A DNA stretch of 64,000 nt, taken from positions 2,928,325 to 2,992,324 of the forward strand of contig NZ_LR026978.1 in the NCBI RefSeq assembly GCF_900604315.1. Reading direction: 5' to 3'. Source of the DNA: [Erwinia] mediterraneensis (lineage in GTDB: Bacteria; Pseudomonadota; Gammaproteobacteria; Enterobacterales; Enterobacteriaceae). Below are positions 8,938 to 19,162 of the stretch, in pieces. The position numbers were made by a program, and so were the translations under genes. The notes beneath the pieces are model-generated. The model had not been told where the DNA came from. It saw only the letters and a list, made by a program, of their open reading frames with translations, and did not search any database. Within the stretch, counting starts at the first letter, position 1, and each line of letters starts with the position of its first letter.

Positions 8938-11553
8938 ATGACGCAACAGCCGCAAATTAAATATCGCCACGATTATCGTGCGCCAGATTACACCATTACC
9001 GATATTGATCTGACTTTTGATCTGAATGCGGCTACGACGCGCGTTACCGCGATTAGCACCGTCAAACGCGTAGGTGACAGCCAGGCGGAACTGCATCTGG
9101 ACGGTGAGGAGCTGACACTGGTGTCGCTGGAGGTGGACGGCACCCCCTGGCACGCTTACCGGCAGGAGCAGGGCGCGCTGGTGTTAAGTGATCTGCCCGA
9201 TACTTTTACGCTGAAGATCGTCAACGATATCCATCCGGAGAAAAACAGCGCGCTGGAAGGCCTCTATCAGTCAGGCGAAGCGCTCTGCACCCAGTGTGAA
9301 GCGGAAGGCTTTCGCCATATTACCTGGTATCTGGACCGCCCGGATGTACTGGCGCGCTTCACCACCACCATTATTGCGGATGCACAGCGTTATCCCTTTT
9401 TGCTCTCAAACGGCAATCGTCTCGACAGCGGTAAATATGAAGATGGCCGTCACTGGGTAAAATGGCAGGATCCTTTCCCGAAGCCTTGCTATCTGTTTGC
9501 CCTGGTTGCCGGGGATTTTGATGTATTGCGTGACAGCTTCACTACGCGTTCCGGTCGAGATGTGGCGCTGGAAATTTTTGTCGATCGCGGCAACCTCGAC
9601 CGTGCCGACTGGGCGATGACCTCGTTGAAAAACAGCATGCGCTGGGATGAGCAGCGCTTTGGCCTCGAGTATGACCTTGATATCTTTATGATTGTTGCGG
9701 TCGACTTCTTTAATATGGGCGCGATGGAGAATAAAGGGCTTAATATCTTTAACTCCAAATATGTACTGGCGAAGGCGGAAACCGCCACCGATAAAGATTA
9801 TCTCGGCATTGAGGCGGTGATCGGCCACGAATATTTCCATAACTGGACCGGCAACCGTGTGACCTGCCGCGACTGGTTCCAGCTGAGCCTGAAAGAAGGC
9901 CTGACCGTGTTCCGCGATCAGGAGTTCAGTTCCGATCTCGGTTCCCGCGCGGTGAACCGCATCGATAACGTGCGTATTATGCGCGGCGCGCAGTTTGCCG
10001 AAGATGCCAGCCCGATGGCGCATCCGATCCGTCCGGATCAGGTGATCGAGATGAATAACTTCTACACCCTGACGGTATATGAAAAAGGGTCGGAAGTGAT
10101 CCGCATGATGCATACGCTGCTGGGTGAAGAGAACTTCCAGAAAGGGATGCAGCTCTATTTTGAACGTCACGATGGCAGCGCCGCCACCTGTGACGATTTT
10201 GTGCAGGCGATGGAAGATGCCTCGAATATCGATCTCTCCCAGTTCCGCCGCTGGTACAGCCAGTCCGGTACGCCGGTGCTCTCGATACGTGATGACTACA
10301 GTCCGGAGATGGAGCAATACACCCTGCATGTTACCCAGCACACGCCGCCCACGGCCGATCAAAAAGAGAAGCTGCCGTTGCATATCCCGCTGGATATCGA
10401 ACTTTATGATGGCGAAGGCAAGGTGATCCCACTCCAGCACAACGGCCATCCGGTGCATCATGTGCTGAACGTCACCGAAGAGTTCCAGAGCTTCGTGTTT
10501 GATAACGTACCGTTCCAGCCGGTGCCTTCGCTGCTGCGCGAATTCTCCGCGCCGGTGAAGCTGGATTACAACTGGAGCGATGCGCAACTCACCTTCCTGA
10601 TGCGCCATGCGCGCAACGATTTCTCCCGCTGGGACGCGGCGCAAAGCCTGATGGCGACCTATATCCGGCTGAATGTTGCCCGTCAGCAGCAGGGACAGCC
10701 GCTGTCACTGCCGCTGCATGTGGCGGATGCCTTCCGGGCGGTGCTGCTGGATGAAAACAGCGATCCGGCGCTGATGGCGCAAATCCTGACGCTACCCACC
10801 GAGAATGAGATCGCCGAGCTGTTTGAGGTAATCGATCCGCAGGCGATCCGTGCGGTGCGTGATGCACTGCTGCGTACCCTTGCCAGAGAGCTGGCGGATG
10901 AGTGCCTGGCGGTTTACCGCGCGCATCAGAGCAGTGAATATCGCATTACCCACGCCGACATCGGCAAGCGGGCGCTGAAAAATATCTGCCTCAACTACCT
11001 GGCGTTTGGTGACGTTGAGCAGGCGGATAAACTGGTGCAGGCCCAATATCAGCAGGCCAACAATATGACCGATGCGCTGGCAGCGCTGTCGGCGGCGATG
11101 ATGGCGCAACTGCCGTGTCGTGATGCGCTGATGGCCGCTTACGATGAGCGCTGGCATCAGGATGGGCTGGTGATGGATAAATGGTTTACTCTGCAGGCCA
11201 CCAGCCCGGCGGAAGATGTGTTGAGCCAGGTGCGTGCGCTTCTGAACCACCGCTCCTTCAGCATGAGTAACCCGAACCGTATCCGTGCGCTGATTGGAGC
11301 CTTTGCTTCCGGCAATCTGGCGGCATTCCATGCCAAAGATGGCAGCGGCTATCAGTTCCTGGTAGAGATGTTAATCGATCTCAATACCCGCAACCCACAA
11401 GTGGCTGCGCGCATGATTGAGCCGCTGATCCGCCTGAAACGCTATGATGCCGAACGTCAGGCGCTGATGCGTCAGGCGCTGGAGACGCTGAAAGGGCTGG
11501 AAAATCTTTCCGGCGATCTCTACGAGAAAATTACCCGGGCGCTTAACGCCTGA
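8938..11553 (+). CDS. pepN: Aminopeptidase N (PepN)
   Basis: Cytosolic zinc aminopeptidase (M1 family) of 871 aa, the major aminopeptidase of enterics for the last steps of protein turnover. The exopeptidase motif GAMEN is at about residue 261, and the zinc site HEYFH with the downstream Glu in LKEGLTVFRDQE follows at about residues 297-320. The C-terminal half is the helical superhelix domain. The start at 8938 (MTQQPQIKYRHDYRAPDY) follows AGAAGGA with good spacing; the frame extends five codons further up to 8923. It is convergent with the ssu operon across a GC-rich hairpin. Confidence 0.98.
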   Translation: MTQQPQIKYRHDYRAPDYTITDIDLTFDLNAATTRVTAISTVKRVGDSQAELHLDGEELTLVSLEVDGTPWHAYRQEQGALVLSDLPDTFTLKIVNDIHPEKNSALEGLYQSGEALCTQCEAEGFRHITWYLDRPDVLARFTTTIIADAQRYPFLLSNGNRLDSGKYEDGRHWVKWQDPFPKPCYLFALVAGDFDVLRDSFTTRSGRDVALEIFVDRGNLDRADWAMTSLKNSMRWDEQRFGLEYDLDIFMIVAVDFFNMGAMENKGLNIFNSKYVLAKAETATDKDYLGIEAVIGHEYFHNWTGNRVTCRDWFQLSLKEGLTVFRDQEFSSDLGSRAVNRIDNVRIMRGAQFAEDASPMAHPIRPDQVIEMNNFYTLTVYEKGSEVIRMMHTLLGEENFQKGMQLYFERHDGSAATCDDFVQAMEDASNIDLSQFRRWYSQSGTPVLSIRDDYSPEMEQYTLHVTQHTPPTADQKEKLPLHIPLDIELYDGEGKVIPLQHNGHPVHHVLNVTEEFQSFVFDNVPFQPVPSLLREFSAPVKLDYNWSDAQLTFLMRHARNDFSRWDAAQSLMATYIRLNVARQQQGQPLSLPLHVADAFRAVLLDENSDPALMAQILTLPTENEIAELFEVIDPQAIRAVRDALLRTLARELADECLAVYRAHQSSEYRITHADIGKRALKNICLNYLAFGDVEQADKLVQAQYQQANNMTDALAALSAAMMAQLPCRDALMAAYDERWHQDGLVMDKWFTLQATSPAEDVLSQVRALLNHRSFSMSNPNRIRALIGAFASGNLAAFHAKDGSGYQFLVEMLIDLNTRNPQVAARMIEPLIRLKRYDAERQALMRQALETLKGLENLSGDLYEKITRALNA

Positions 11554-11561
11554 TAAACGCC

Positions 11562-11590
11562 AACGGCGGGATCGCTCCCGCCGTTCTGTT
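11562..11590. terminator. Hairpin between convergent pepN and ssuB
   Basis: Perfect inverted repeat AACGGCGGGA / TCCCGCCGTT with a 4-nt loop, followed on the plus strand by TCTGTTG, a poor T-run. It probably ends pepN transcription; its efficiency towards ssuB is unclear. Confidence 0.6.
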
Positions 11591-11620
11591 GCCTGCAGCC
11601 GAAATCACCGCAGGCGGGGT

Positions 11621-12409
11621 TCAACGCAGCGCGTAACGTTTTTGCTGTTCGTTCTCGCTGCGTTTCATCACCCGATCCAGCACCTCAGCTTCCAGTTCCG
11701 CCAGATGCGCCGAACCACGTCGCCGCGGACGCGGCAGATCCACCTGCAGATCCAGGCCAATCTGACCCTCTTCGATCAGCAACACCCGATCGGCCATCAT
11801 CACCGCTTCACTGACGTCGTGGGTTACCAGCAGCACGGTAAAGTGATGCTGCTGCCAGAGCGACTCAATCAGCGTCTGCATTTCAATGCGTGTCAGGGCA
11901 TCCAGCGCGCCGAGCGGTTCATCCAGCAGCAGCAAGCCGGGACGATGGATCAACGCGCGGGCCAGCGCCACGCGCTGCTTCTGTCCGCCGGAAAGGGCGG
12001 CCGGCCAGTCATTCGCGCGTTCCGCCAGACCTACGGCTTCCAGCGCGTCCAGCGCCGCGCTGCGCCAGTTGCGGCCTTTCAGCCCGAGGCCCACGTTGTT
12101 AATCACGCTTTTCCACGGCAGCAGACGGGCATCCTGAAACATCAGGCGCGTCTCTTCCCGCGCGGAGTGCAGCGGGGTGTTGCCTGCCAGCAGCTGGCCC
12201 TCACTGACCTGCTCAAGACCGGCCAGCAGGCGCAGCAGGGTGCTTTTGCCGCAACCGCTACGGCCTGCCACGGCCACAAACTGGCCGGACGGGATATGCA
12301 GGTCGATATGCTGCAGAATAGTTTTACTGCCGTACTGTTTGGAGACGCCGTTGATCACCACCGGTGTACCGGTATTCAGACGTGCCGGCGTCGCGTGCAG
12401 GTTACTCAT
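11621..12409 (-). CDS. ssuB: Aliphatic sulfonate ABC transporter ATPase SsuB
   Basis: ATP-binding subunit (262 aa) of the SsuABC importer for alkanesulfonates. Walker A is GRSGCGKST, the signature [15 protein letters not shown], and Walker [13 protein letters not shown], followed by the H-loop in [11 protein letters not shown]. It is the last gene of ssuEADCB: its start overlaps the ssuC stop by 4 bases, which implies translational coupling. In E. coli the operon is induced under sulfur limitation by Cbl and CysB; that regulation is assumed, not seen. Confidence 0.95.
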   Translation of the reverse strand: MSNLHATPARLNTGTPVVINGVSKQYGSKTILQHIDLHIPSGQFVAVAGRSGCGKSTLLRLLAGLEQVSEGQLLAGNTPLHSAREETRLMFQDARLLPWKSVINNVGLGLKGRNWRSAALDALEAVGLAERANDWPAALSGGQKQRVALARALIHRPGLLLLDEPLGALDALTRIEMQTLIESLWQQHHFTVLLVTHDVSEAVMMADRVLLIEEGQIGLDLQVDLPRPRRRGSAHLAELEAEVLDRVMKRSENEQQKRYALR

Positions 12410-13197
12410 GCGTTTTCCTCCTTCACTTGATAAGCGGGGTGCCAGCGCAGCCAGAGGCGCTCCAGCAGCTGTGCGGTGACGTCAGCCAGCTTACCGAGCA
12501 GGGCATAGAGAATAATGGCCACCACTACCACATCGGTTTGTAAGAATTCGCGCGCGTTCATCGCCAGGTAGCCGATACCGGAGTTGGCTGAAATGGTTTC
12601 CGCCACAATCAGGGTGAGCCACATCAGCCCCAGCGCAAAACGCACGCCGACCATAATGGAGGGCAGGGCGCCGGGCAGGATCACCTGAATGAACAGACTC
12701 CAGCCGGAAAGACCGTAGCTGCGCGCCATTTCCAGCAATCCGCGATCGATATTGCGGATGCCGTGCCAGGTATTCAGATACACCGGGAACAGGGTGCCCA
12801 GTGCCACCAGGAAAATTTTTGCGGCTTCATCAATGCCGAACCACAGGATCACCAGCGGGATCAGCGCCAGATGCGGGACGTTACGCAGCATCTGTATCGA
12901 GGTATCCAGCAGCCGTTCGCCGGGGCGTGACAGCCCGGTAATCAGGCCGAGGATCAGGCCAATCGAACCGCCAATACTGAAGCCAGTCAGCGCGCGCCAG
13001 CCGCTGATGGTCAGATGCTGCCACAGCTCACCGCTGAATGAGAGCTGCCAGAAGGTGATCAGGATATTTTCCGGCGCGGGCAGAATGCGTGTTGAGAGCA
13101 GACCGTTTTGGGAAGCGATCTGCCAGATAACAATCAATAAGACTGGCAATAGCCAGGGGGTAAGCTGCCTGGTCAGCCGTTTTTGGACTTTTACCAT
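12406..13197 (-). CDS. ssuC: Aliphatic sulfonate ABC transporter permease SsuC
   Basis: Inner-membrane permease (263 aa) of the SsuABC sulfonate importer. Several hydrophobic helices are visible, beginning with [19 protein letters not shown], and the BPD-transport EAA-type loop occurs near residues 165-190 ([20 protein letters not shown]). The start at 13197 follows a purine-rich GGAGCAG and lies 10 bases after ssuD; it overlaps ssuB by 4 bases. Confidence 0.95.
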   Translation of the reverse strand: MVKVQKRLTRQLTPWLLPVLLIVIWQIASQNGLLSTRILPAPENILITFWQLSFSGELWQHLTISGWRALTGFSIGGSIGLILGLITGLSRPGERLLDTSIQMLRNVPHLALIPLVILWFGIDEAAKIFLVALGTLFPVYLNTWHGIRNIDRGLLEMARSYGLSGWSLFIQVILPGALPSIMVGVRFALGLMWLTLIVAETISANSGIGYLAMNAREFLQTDVVVVAIILYALLGKLADVTAQLLERLWLRWHPAYQVKEENA

Positions 13198-13207
13198 GAT
13201 CTGCTCC

Positions 13208-14353
13208 TTAACGCTGTGCCACTTTTTGCGGGCGGAAATCGTTTGCTACCGCTTCGCCATGAGCCTGCAGGTCGCGGGGTTGCAGCTGTTCCACGGGCGC
13301 CAGATCGAGATGCGGGAACAGCAGTTCGCCGACGCGATAGGCCTCTTCCAGGTGGGGATAACCAGAAAGAATAAAGGTTTCGATCCCCAGGTCAGCGTAC
13401 TCCTGCATCCGCGCCGCCACCGTCGGGCCATCGCCCACCAGCGCAGTGCCTGCGCCGCCGCGTACCAGGCCGACGCCCGCCCATAAATTCGGGCTGATCT
13501 CCAGCTGATCGCGTCGTCCATTATGAAGCGCCGCCATGCGCCGTTGCCCCACCGAATCGGCGCGGGCAAAAGCCGACTGCGCTTTGGCGATGGTTTCATC
13601 GTCCAGATGGGAGATCAGACGCTCTGCCGCTTGCCAGGCTTCGGCGTTGGTTTCGCGCACGATGACATGCAAGCGGATACCAAAGCGCACCTTGCGTCCC
13701 TGTGCCGCCGCTTTTGCCCGTACCTGATCAATTTTCTCTTTCACCAGCGCCGGCGGTTCGCCCCAGGTGAGATAGACATCTACCTGCTCGGCAGCCAGAT
13801 CCTGGGCGGCGTCAGACGAGCCGCCAAACCACAGCGGCGGACGCGGCTGCTGCACCGGTTTAAACAGCAGACGTGCGCCGCGGACGTTGATGTGTTTACC
13901 TTCATAATCCACCGTTTCCCCTTCCAGCACACGCCGCCAGACGCGGGTGAACTCAGCCGACTGCACATAGCGCTCACGGTGATCAAGGAAGACGCCATCG
14001 CCCGCCAGCTCTTCCGGATCGCCGCCGGTGACCAGGTTAAACAGCGCCCGGCCACCGGAGAGACGATCCAGGGTGGCCGCCTGCCGTGCCGCCTGGGTGG
14101 GAGTCACCACGCCCGGACGCAGCGCGACCAGAAAACGCAGCCGCTGCGTAACCGGAATCAACGAGGCGGCCACCAGCCAGGCATCTTCACAGGAGCGTCC
14201 GGTGGGGATCAGGACGCCGCCAAGCCCCAGTCGCTCAGCCGCCTGGGCAATCTGTTGCAGATAGGCATGATCAACCGGACGGGCGCCTTCGCCAGTACCA
14301 AGATAGTGACCATCACCGTGGGTAGGCAAAAACCAGAAAACGGATACGCTCAT
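13208..14353 (-). CDS. ssuD: FMNH2-dependent alkanesulfonate monooxygenase SsuD
   Basis: Luciferase-like flavin monooxygenase of 381 aa that desulfonates C1-C14 alkanesulfonates to aldehyde and sulfite, using reduced FMN from SsuE. Family segments include [15 protein letters not shown] at the N-terminus, the phosphate/flavin region [12 protein letters not shown] and the C-terminal [12 protein letters not shown]. The length matches the E. coli enzyme (381 aa). It is third in the operon, 11 bases after ssuA, and followed by the transporter membrane and ATPase genes. Confidence 0.96.
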   Translation of the reverse strand: MSVSVFWFLPTHGDGHYLGTGEGARPVDHAYLQQIAQAAERLGLGGVLIPTGRSCEDAWLVAASLIPVTQRLRFLVALRPGVVTPTQAARQAATLDRLSGGRALFNLVTGGDPEELAGDGVFLDHRERYVQSAEFTRVWRRVLEGETVDYEGKHINVRGARLLFKPVQQPRPPLWFGGSSDAAQDLAAEQVDVYLTWGEPPALVKEKIDQVRAKAAAQGRKVRFGIRLHVIVRETNAEAWQAAERLISHLDDETIAKAQSAFARADSVGQRRMAALHNGRRDQLEISPNLWAGVGLVRGGAGTALVGDGPTVAARMQEYADLGIETFILSGYPHLEEAYRVGELLFPHLDLAPVEQLQPRDLQAHGEAVANDFRPQKVAQR

Positions 14354-14364
14354 TTTGTTACTCC

Positions 14365-15327
14365 TTATTCAGTGGCCATATTGGGATGCCAGATGCGATC
14401 CTGGATCACGACTTTTACCGGCATCAGATGGTTGGCATAAAACAGATCGGCGGTTTGCTGTTGGGCCTGTGCGACCCGGGCGCTGACCGGCGTAATGGTG
14501 GTCGGGGGACGATGATCGAGATAGCTGGCGATCACCGGTTTCGGCAGTCCCATCGCCTGGGCTAACAGATCGATACTCTGGTTGCGCTGACTGAGCGTCA
14601 GGGCATCCGCAGCGCTGAAGGTGTTGAGCACCTGTTCAACAAAGGCGCCATTGGCCTGCGCAAAACTGCGCGTCGCCAGATAAAATGACCCGGTCTGATT
14701 CAGATCAGTGCCATCGGCCAGTACCCGCACGTTGCCCTGCAGTAAAGCCGCAGAGTAGTAGGGATCCCAGATGGCCCAGGCATCCACCATGCCCTGTTGA
14801 AATGCCGCGCGCGCATCCGCTGGCGTCAGGAAGGTGGGCTGAATATCGTTAAACGTCAGGCCAGCTTTAGCCAGCGCACGCAGCAGCAGGTTGTGTGAAC
14901 TGGAACCTTTCTGAAAGGCGACTTTTTTCCCTTTCAGATCGGCCACGCTGCGCAGCGGACTGTTTGCCGGTACCAGGATCACTTCCGCTTTTGGCTTCGG
15001 CGGCTCAACGCCCACATAAAGCAGATCCGCTCCCGCCGCCTGGGCAAAAATCGGCGGAATGTCGCCGGTGCTGCCCAGATCGATACTGCCTACGTTCAGT
15101 GCTTCCAGCATTTGCGGCCCGGCAGGAAACTCAATCCAGCTGATTTGCGTAGCGGGAAAGCGCTGCTCCAGCATCTGGTGGCTTTTTGCCAGTACCATAC
15201 TTACCGAGCCTTTCTGATAGCCGATACGGAATGTCTTTGGGCCCGTTTCGGCAGCCTGCACGGGCAGGGTCAGACTAAGCACGGCCGTGAGCATCAGGCC
15301 GGCGAAGGCGGCAATCTGGCGCTTCAT
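14365..15327 (-). CDS. ssuA: Aliphatic sulfonate-binding periplasmic protein SsuA
   Basis: Substrate-binding protein (320 aa) of the SsuABC importer. A Sec signal peptide ([19 protein letters not shown], cleavage near VQA-AE) is followed by the NMT1/SsuA-type fold: [18 protein letters not shown], the hinge segment [18 protein letters not shown] and [11 protein letters not shown]. Its ATG overlaps the ssuE stop by 4 bases, so it is coupled to the reductase gene. It delivers alkanesulfonates to SsuC/SsuB in the inner membrane. Confidence 0.95.
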   Translation of the reverse strand: MKRQIAAFAGLMLTAVLSLTLPVQAAETGPKTFRIGYQKGSVSMVLAKSHQMLEQRFPATQISWIEFPAGPQMLEALNVGSIDLGSTGDIPPIFAQAAGADLLYVGVEPPKPKAEVILVPANSPLRSVADLKGKKVAFQKGSSSHNLLLRALAKAGLTFNDIQPTFLTPADARAAFQQGMVDAWAIWDPYYSAALLQGNVRVLADGTDLNQTGSFYLATRSFAQANGAFVEQVLNTFSAADALTLSQRNQSIDLLAQAMGLPKPVIASYLDHRPPTTITPVSARVAQAQQQTADLFYANHLMPVKVVIQDRIWHPNMATE

Positions 15328-15893
15328 GATGCTTCCCTATGCAACATAACAGGTGCAACCGGATGATGATGGCGGGTCAGCGCCATCCAGAAGGTGTCCA
15401 GCGCCTGGTCGATACGCGCCGCCAGGGTTGGATGCAGTTCCGGATGACGGTCGTAGTGGGTAATCTGGCTGTCATCGGCAAACACGCCATGCAGGATCTC
15501 CTGCGCTTTTAACGCGTTCAGCACCGGTTTCAGGGCGTAATCCACGGCCAGCATATGTGCTACGCTGCCACCACTGGCGAGCGGAAGCACCACTTTATGT
15601 TCCAGGGCGCGTTCCGGCAGCAGATCGATCAACGTTTTCAGTGCGCCAGAAAAAGAAGCCTTATAAATTGGCGTAGCGACAATCACGCCATCGGCGGCAG
15701 CTAAATCTTCGCGTAATGCCAGCAGAGCAGGCGAATCGAAGCGCGCATACAGCAGATCCTCCGGTGGAAAATTATGAATATTCCAGGGACTCACTTCTGC
15801 GCCGCGCGCTTCCAGCGCCTGCTGACACAGCCTCAGCAGCGCCGTTGAACGTGAAGGAAACCGGGGGCTGCCTGCCAGTGTAATAACCCGCAT
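15324..15893 (-). CDS. ssuE: NAD(P)H-dependent FMN reductase SsuE
   Basis: Flavodoxin-like reductase of 189 aa that supplies FMNH2 to SsuD. The family N-terminus MRVITLAGSPRFPSRSTALL holds the flavin phosphate loop, and GVIVATPIYKASFSGALK is the second nucleotide-binding segment. It is the first gene of the ssuEADCB operon; the promoter must lie in the AT-richer stretch just upstream (15894-16020), where Cbl/CysB would act in E. coli. Confidence 0.95.
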   Translation of the reverse strand: MRVITLAGSPRFPSRSTALLRLCQQALEARGAEVSPWNIHNFPPEDLLYARFDSPALLALREDLAAADGVIVATPIYKASFSGALKTLIDLLPERALEHKVVLPLASGGSVAHMLAVDYALKPVLNALKAQEILHGVFADDSQITHYDRHPELHPTLAARIDQALDTFWMALTRHHHPVAPVMLHREAS

Positions 15894-16665
15894 CGCGACT
15901 CCTTATAACTGAAAGTTATTAATTGTCTGAGATTGAGAACCGATGACTCAATCCTGACAGAGCCGCGTCCGGCATTTAAATGATTTATCCGGTAATCCAT
16001 AACCAAAAAGTGCAAATAGCTGCTTATCAGGGCGTTTGTGGCGGTGCCCTGCGGTAACCGGATTTACGACAAATCTGAAAACAGGCGCGGGCAGGTAAGA
16101 GAAAGTTGCAGGATCCTGAAGTAAAGAAACGTCAATATATTACCGCAGCGGATAAAGCCAGCGCGCACCGGTTTTTTAACTTTTACCGGCACGCCTTTCA
16201 GGCATTAAACGTGTTGCGATGGCGTAGCGTTAAACGCCCTGCGTGATAAATTGCTTTGAAAACAGCAGACAAATGCTGGCACCTTTTAGCGGACATCAGA
16301 ATAAAGGCTTTATTCGGAGCACGGAGTGAACCGGTGAATCATTTAATTTTTTCGCCGGATAAGGGAAAAAAACCTGAGGGAAAGCGCGACAGCGTTATTT
16401 AAATAGAGGCGTTTCAGGAATAGTTCATTCCGGCAGGAGAGTTTTCGCGTTAATCCATCAGTAGTGGTAACGATAATCTTTTACCGGTTGTCGGAGAAAG
16501 AAAAACAGGCGTGGAAATCACGGGACAGGTACCGCTAAGATATTCGCAAACTGTGCCAGCGCTGATTATTACCTGGGTGTCCCCGCTCAGCGGGTCTGAA
16601 ACGCCTGTCGTTTTTCAGTACGCGGAGCCATATGCGATGACAGCACCATACAATGAGAATGACTT
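15894..16665. other. Long gene-free stretch between ssuE and the glycosyltransferase gene
   Basis: About 770 bases hold no credible gene. The only frames are a 60-aa one antisense to ssuE's start and a 74-aa one (16511-16735) that runs into the glycosyltransferase in another frame; neither has family features. The left part should carry the ssu promoter, the right part the promoter of the polysaccharide module. The base composition is mixed, and no mobile-element end, tRNA or JUMPstart motif is recognisable. Confidence 0.6.
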
Positions 16666-17646
16666 ATGCCTGAAAAACTTTTGTCCGTTATCATCCCGAC
16701 GTATAATGTCGAAAACTATATTGTTGAGTGTGTAGATTCCTTACTGAAACAGATTCCTTCCCCCAGCGAGATCATTATTGTTAATGACGGCTCAACAGAC
16801 GGAACGTTACAACTTGCCGAACAACATTATGGTCATTTATCGCAGGTCAAAATTATTACTATCCCGAACGGGGGGCTGGGTAATGCGCGTGATACCGGCA
16901 TTGCCCTGGCAGAGGGGGAGTATCTGTTCTTTTGCGACCCTGATGACATTGTGGTTGAGGGCTTGTTTGACGAACTGCAATCGGTAGTAAAAAACTATCC
17001 GCAGGTGGATCTCTTCTGTTTTAACTCCTGTACCTTTCTGGATGGCGACAGCCAGCGCACCCATCCTAAAGTGCAGCATACCCGCTTTGGGTTACAGATC
17101 CCGCAGCAGGTTTTTTTATCTCTGCTACACAATGGCCGATATACCTCGGCCGTGTGGAACTATGTTTTAAAAAAAAGCGTTATCGAGCAGCATCAGCTGC
17201 GCTTTGTGAAGCGTCTGCATGAGGACCACCATTTTTCTCTTGCCGCTTTTGTTAAATGTCATCAGGCGTGGGTAAGTAAACAGGTTTATTACAAGCAGCG
17301 TATTCGTCATGGCTCGCTGACCAACAGCCAGAAAGGCGACGATTTCTTTTATCAGCGTTATGACGCTTTTATGCATGCCTATCATGTATTACTGACATCT
17401 GTGGAAAAAGGGCCATGGCGCAGAGAGTTACAGAAATATTATTTGCTGCACTCTTTTCGCTTAATGATTTATCTGTCGCTGTATAACCGGACGCCAGTGC
17501 CAGAGTATGTGCTGAACGCGATTCGCGTACTGGGACGCGATGTAAAAACGCGTAATTATAAAGAGTGGTTGTTATTACATATGCCGGAGCTTTTTATTCG
17601 CCTGCAGAACGTGAAGGCATTAAAAGAGATGAATAAAGCCGTATGA
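16666..17646 (+). CDS. Glycosyltransferase family 2 (surface polysaccharide type)
   Basis: Cytoplasmic-side GT-A glycosyltransferase of 326 aa. The N-terminus has the classical GT2 signature LSVIIPTYNVENYIVECVDS, then IIVNDGSTDGT, NGGLGNARDTG and the acidic metal/nucleotide-sugar motif FCDPDDIV near residue 90. The C-terminal part is basic, with no obvious trans-membrane segment. Donor and acceptor sugars cannot be read from the sequence. The gene is followed after 85 bases by a flippase gene, which suggests a small module making or decorating a lipid-linked glycan. It has no E. coli K-12 counterpart at this position, so it is probably accessory. The ATG at 16666 begins right at the conserved core. 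Confidence 0.88.
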   Translation: MPEKLLSVIIPTYNVENYIVECVDSLLKQIPSPSEIIIVNDGSTDGTLQLAEQHYGHLSQVKIITIPNGGLGNARDTGIALAEGEYLFFCDPDDIVVEGLFDELQSVVKNYPQVDLFCFNSCTFLDGDSQRTHPKVQHTRFGLQIPQQVFLSLLHNGRYTSAVWNYVLKKSVIEQHQLRFVKRLHEDHHFSLAAFVKCHQAWVSKQVYYKQRIRHGSLTNSQKGDDFFYQRYDAFMHAYHVLLTSVEKGPWRRELQKYYLLHSFRLMIYLSLYNRTPVPEYVLNAIRVLGRDVKTRNYKEWLLLHMPELFIRLQNVKALKEMNKAV

Positions 17647-17731
17647 TTCTTAAAATGCGCCGGGAGATTTGCCTGTACCAGGTGAACATGCGAGAGTCAT
17701 TTTCTGGAATGAGCATTAAGGTTGCTGCGTC

Positions 17732-19036
17732 ATGGCAAAAGTAGTTGATAAACGGCTGGCGGTAAATATTCTGTCGTTACTGGCCTATCGTGGAACCTCC
17801 TTTCTGTTCCCGTTAGTTACCTTGCCTTATCTGGCGCGCATTCTGGGAGTCGAACAGATGGGGGTGCTGGCGCTGGCGATTGCCTGCGTGCTGTACTGCA
17901 GTACCATTTCAGACTGGGGCTTTAATGTCTATACCACCAAAGATATTGCTCACCACCGGGACGATCACGCCCGGGTGAGTCAGATCTTCTGGTCCACCTT
18001 TAATGCCAAACTGATGCTGATCCTGCTCACCAGCGGCTGTCTGCTGCTGGTGACCTGGCTTAACGTGCGCTGGCACTATCTCTTTTGGGTGATACTGGCG
18101 CACTGCACCACGCTGGTGGGATCGCTTTTTTCGTTTGGCTGGCTGATGCAGGGCTTTGAAAGGCTCGGCAGAACCGCACTGATCTCTACCTTCGGTAACT
18201 TTTGTGCTATCCCGCTCACTTTTTTACTGGTGAAAAGCCCGGCCGATACCTGGCTGGCGGCGATGATCCCCGGGCTTGTTTCTGTTATCAGCGCTAGCCT
18301 GACCCTGAAGTATGTGCTGGAGATGAAGGTGATTGGCCGTTACCGCTTTGAGCCAAAAGAGATTTGGCGACGTCTCGCCGACAGCGTGCATGTTTTTATT
18401 GCGATTGCGGGTGCTAACCTGTTTAACAGCGTCAACGTACTCATTCTGGCGACCTTTACCTCGCACGCTATGATCGGCATCTATAACGGTGCTGATCGGC
18501 TTCGTAAAGCGGCCAACTCGGTGCCTGAACAGATTGGCAACGCCTTTTTTCCCCGCGTCAGCTATCTGTTTGCGCGTGACAAGGCGGCAGCCATCGCCGC
18601 GACGCGTAAAAGCCTGACCTTCTCCTTTTTGATCAGTCTGTTTATTGTCATCTTCACCTTCTTCTTTGCCGACGAAGTGGTGGCACTGTTGCTGGGCAAA
18701 GACTTTATCGCTTCAGCCGATGTTCTGCGTGTCTTTGTGCTCTGTTTTCTGTTTGGCAATGTCTCCTACCCGGCGGGATTACAGATCCTGATTCCTCATG
18801 GGCTGGCGCGTCAACGTATGCAGGTAATGGTGGGCGCCGGCCTGCTCAACGTGCCGATTTGCTGTCTGCTGGTCTGGCAGTATGGTGCGCTGGGTGCCGC
18901 CTGTGCGATGGTTTTCGCCGAGTTTATGGTCTGCATAGGGATTTTCTGGGTCATGGTACGTCATGGCATTTTGCGTGACTACCTGCATGCGCCGCGTCCT
19001 TCCTCCTCCGCGGTAAAAGAGAACGCAAATCTCTGA
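17732..19036 (+). CDS. Polysaccharide biosynthesis flippase, Wzx/PST family
   Basis: Integral inner-membrane protein of 434 aa with about 12 hydrophobic segments, typical of MOP-superfamily Wzx exporters that flip undecaprenyl-linked glycans. Diagnostic features are the N-terminal AVNILSLLAYRGTSFLFPLVTLPYLARILG, written here as two pieces (AVNILSLLAYRG and FPLVTLPYLARILG), the middle IAIAGANLFNSVNVLILA, and YNGADRLRKAA. The preceding glycosyltransferase is on the same strand. No polymerase (Wzy) or initiating transferase gene is present, so the glycan must depend on genes elsewhere or be a single-unit modification such as a prophage-type or O-unit decoration. Function is inferred from family and context. 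Confidence 0.88.
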   Translation: MAKVVDKRLAVNILSLLAYRGTSFLFPLVTLPYLARILGVEQMGVLALAIACVLYCSTISDWGFNVYTTKDIAHHRDDHARVSQIFWSTFNAKLMLILLTSGCLLLVTWLNVRWHYLFWVILAHCTTLVGSLFSFGWLMQGFERLGRTALISTFGNFCAIPLTFLLVKSPADTWLAAMIPGLVSVISASLTLKYVLEMKVIGRYRFEPKEIWRRLADSVHVFIAIAGANLFNSVNVLILATFTSHAMIGIYNGADRLRKAANSVPEQIGNAFFPRVSYLFARDKAAAIAATRKSLTFSFLISLFIVIFTFFFADEVVALLLGKDFIASADVLRVFVLCFLFGNVSYPAGLQILIPHGLARQRMQVMVGAGLLNVPICCLLVWQYGALGAACAMVFAEFMVCIGIFWVMVRHGILRDYLHAPRPSSSAVKENANL

Positions 19037-19162
19037 AGGCGGGCGCGCCTGCGCCTGCCTCTTTCCCTGCTAATTTACTTTTGCGTCAAAGCTCTTTACC
19101 ATTCTGACGCACAATTCACGTGCACCTGACCATACGAACGCTTCCGCCATTCAGGAGAGTGC

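Noticed and set aside
9406..10644. 412-aa frame antisense to pepN
   Set aside because: It is fully inside a highly conserved gene and its composition (His/Arg/Ile-rich) is that of an antisense shadow.
11642..12430. 262-aa frame antisense to ssuB
   Set aside because: Mirrors ssuB over its whole length; ssuB has complete ABC motifs.
16511..16735. 74-aa frame before the glycosyltransferase
   Set aside because: It overlaps the start of the well-supported glycosyltransferase in another frame, has no family resemblance and no clear ribosome-binding site.
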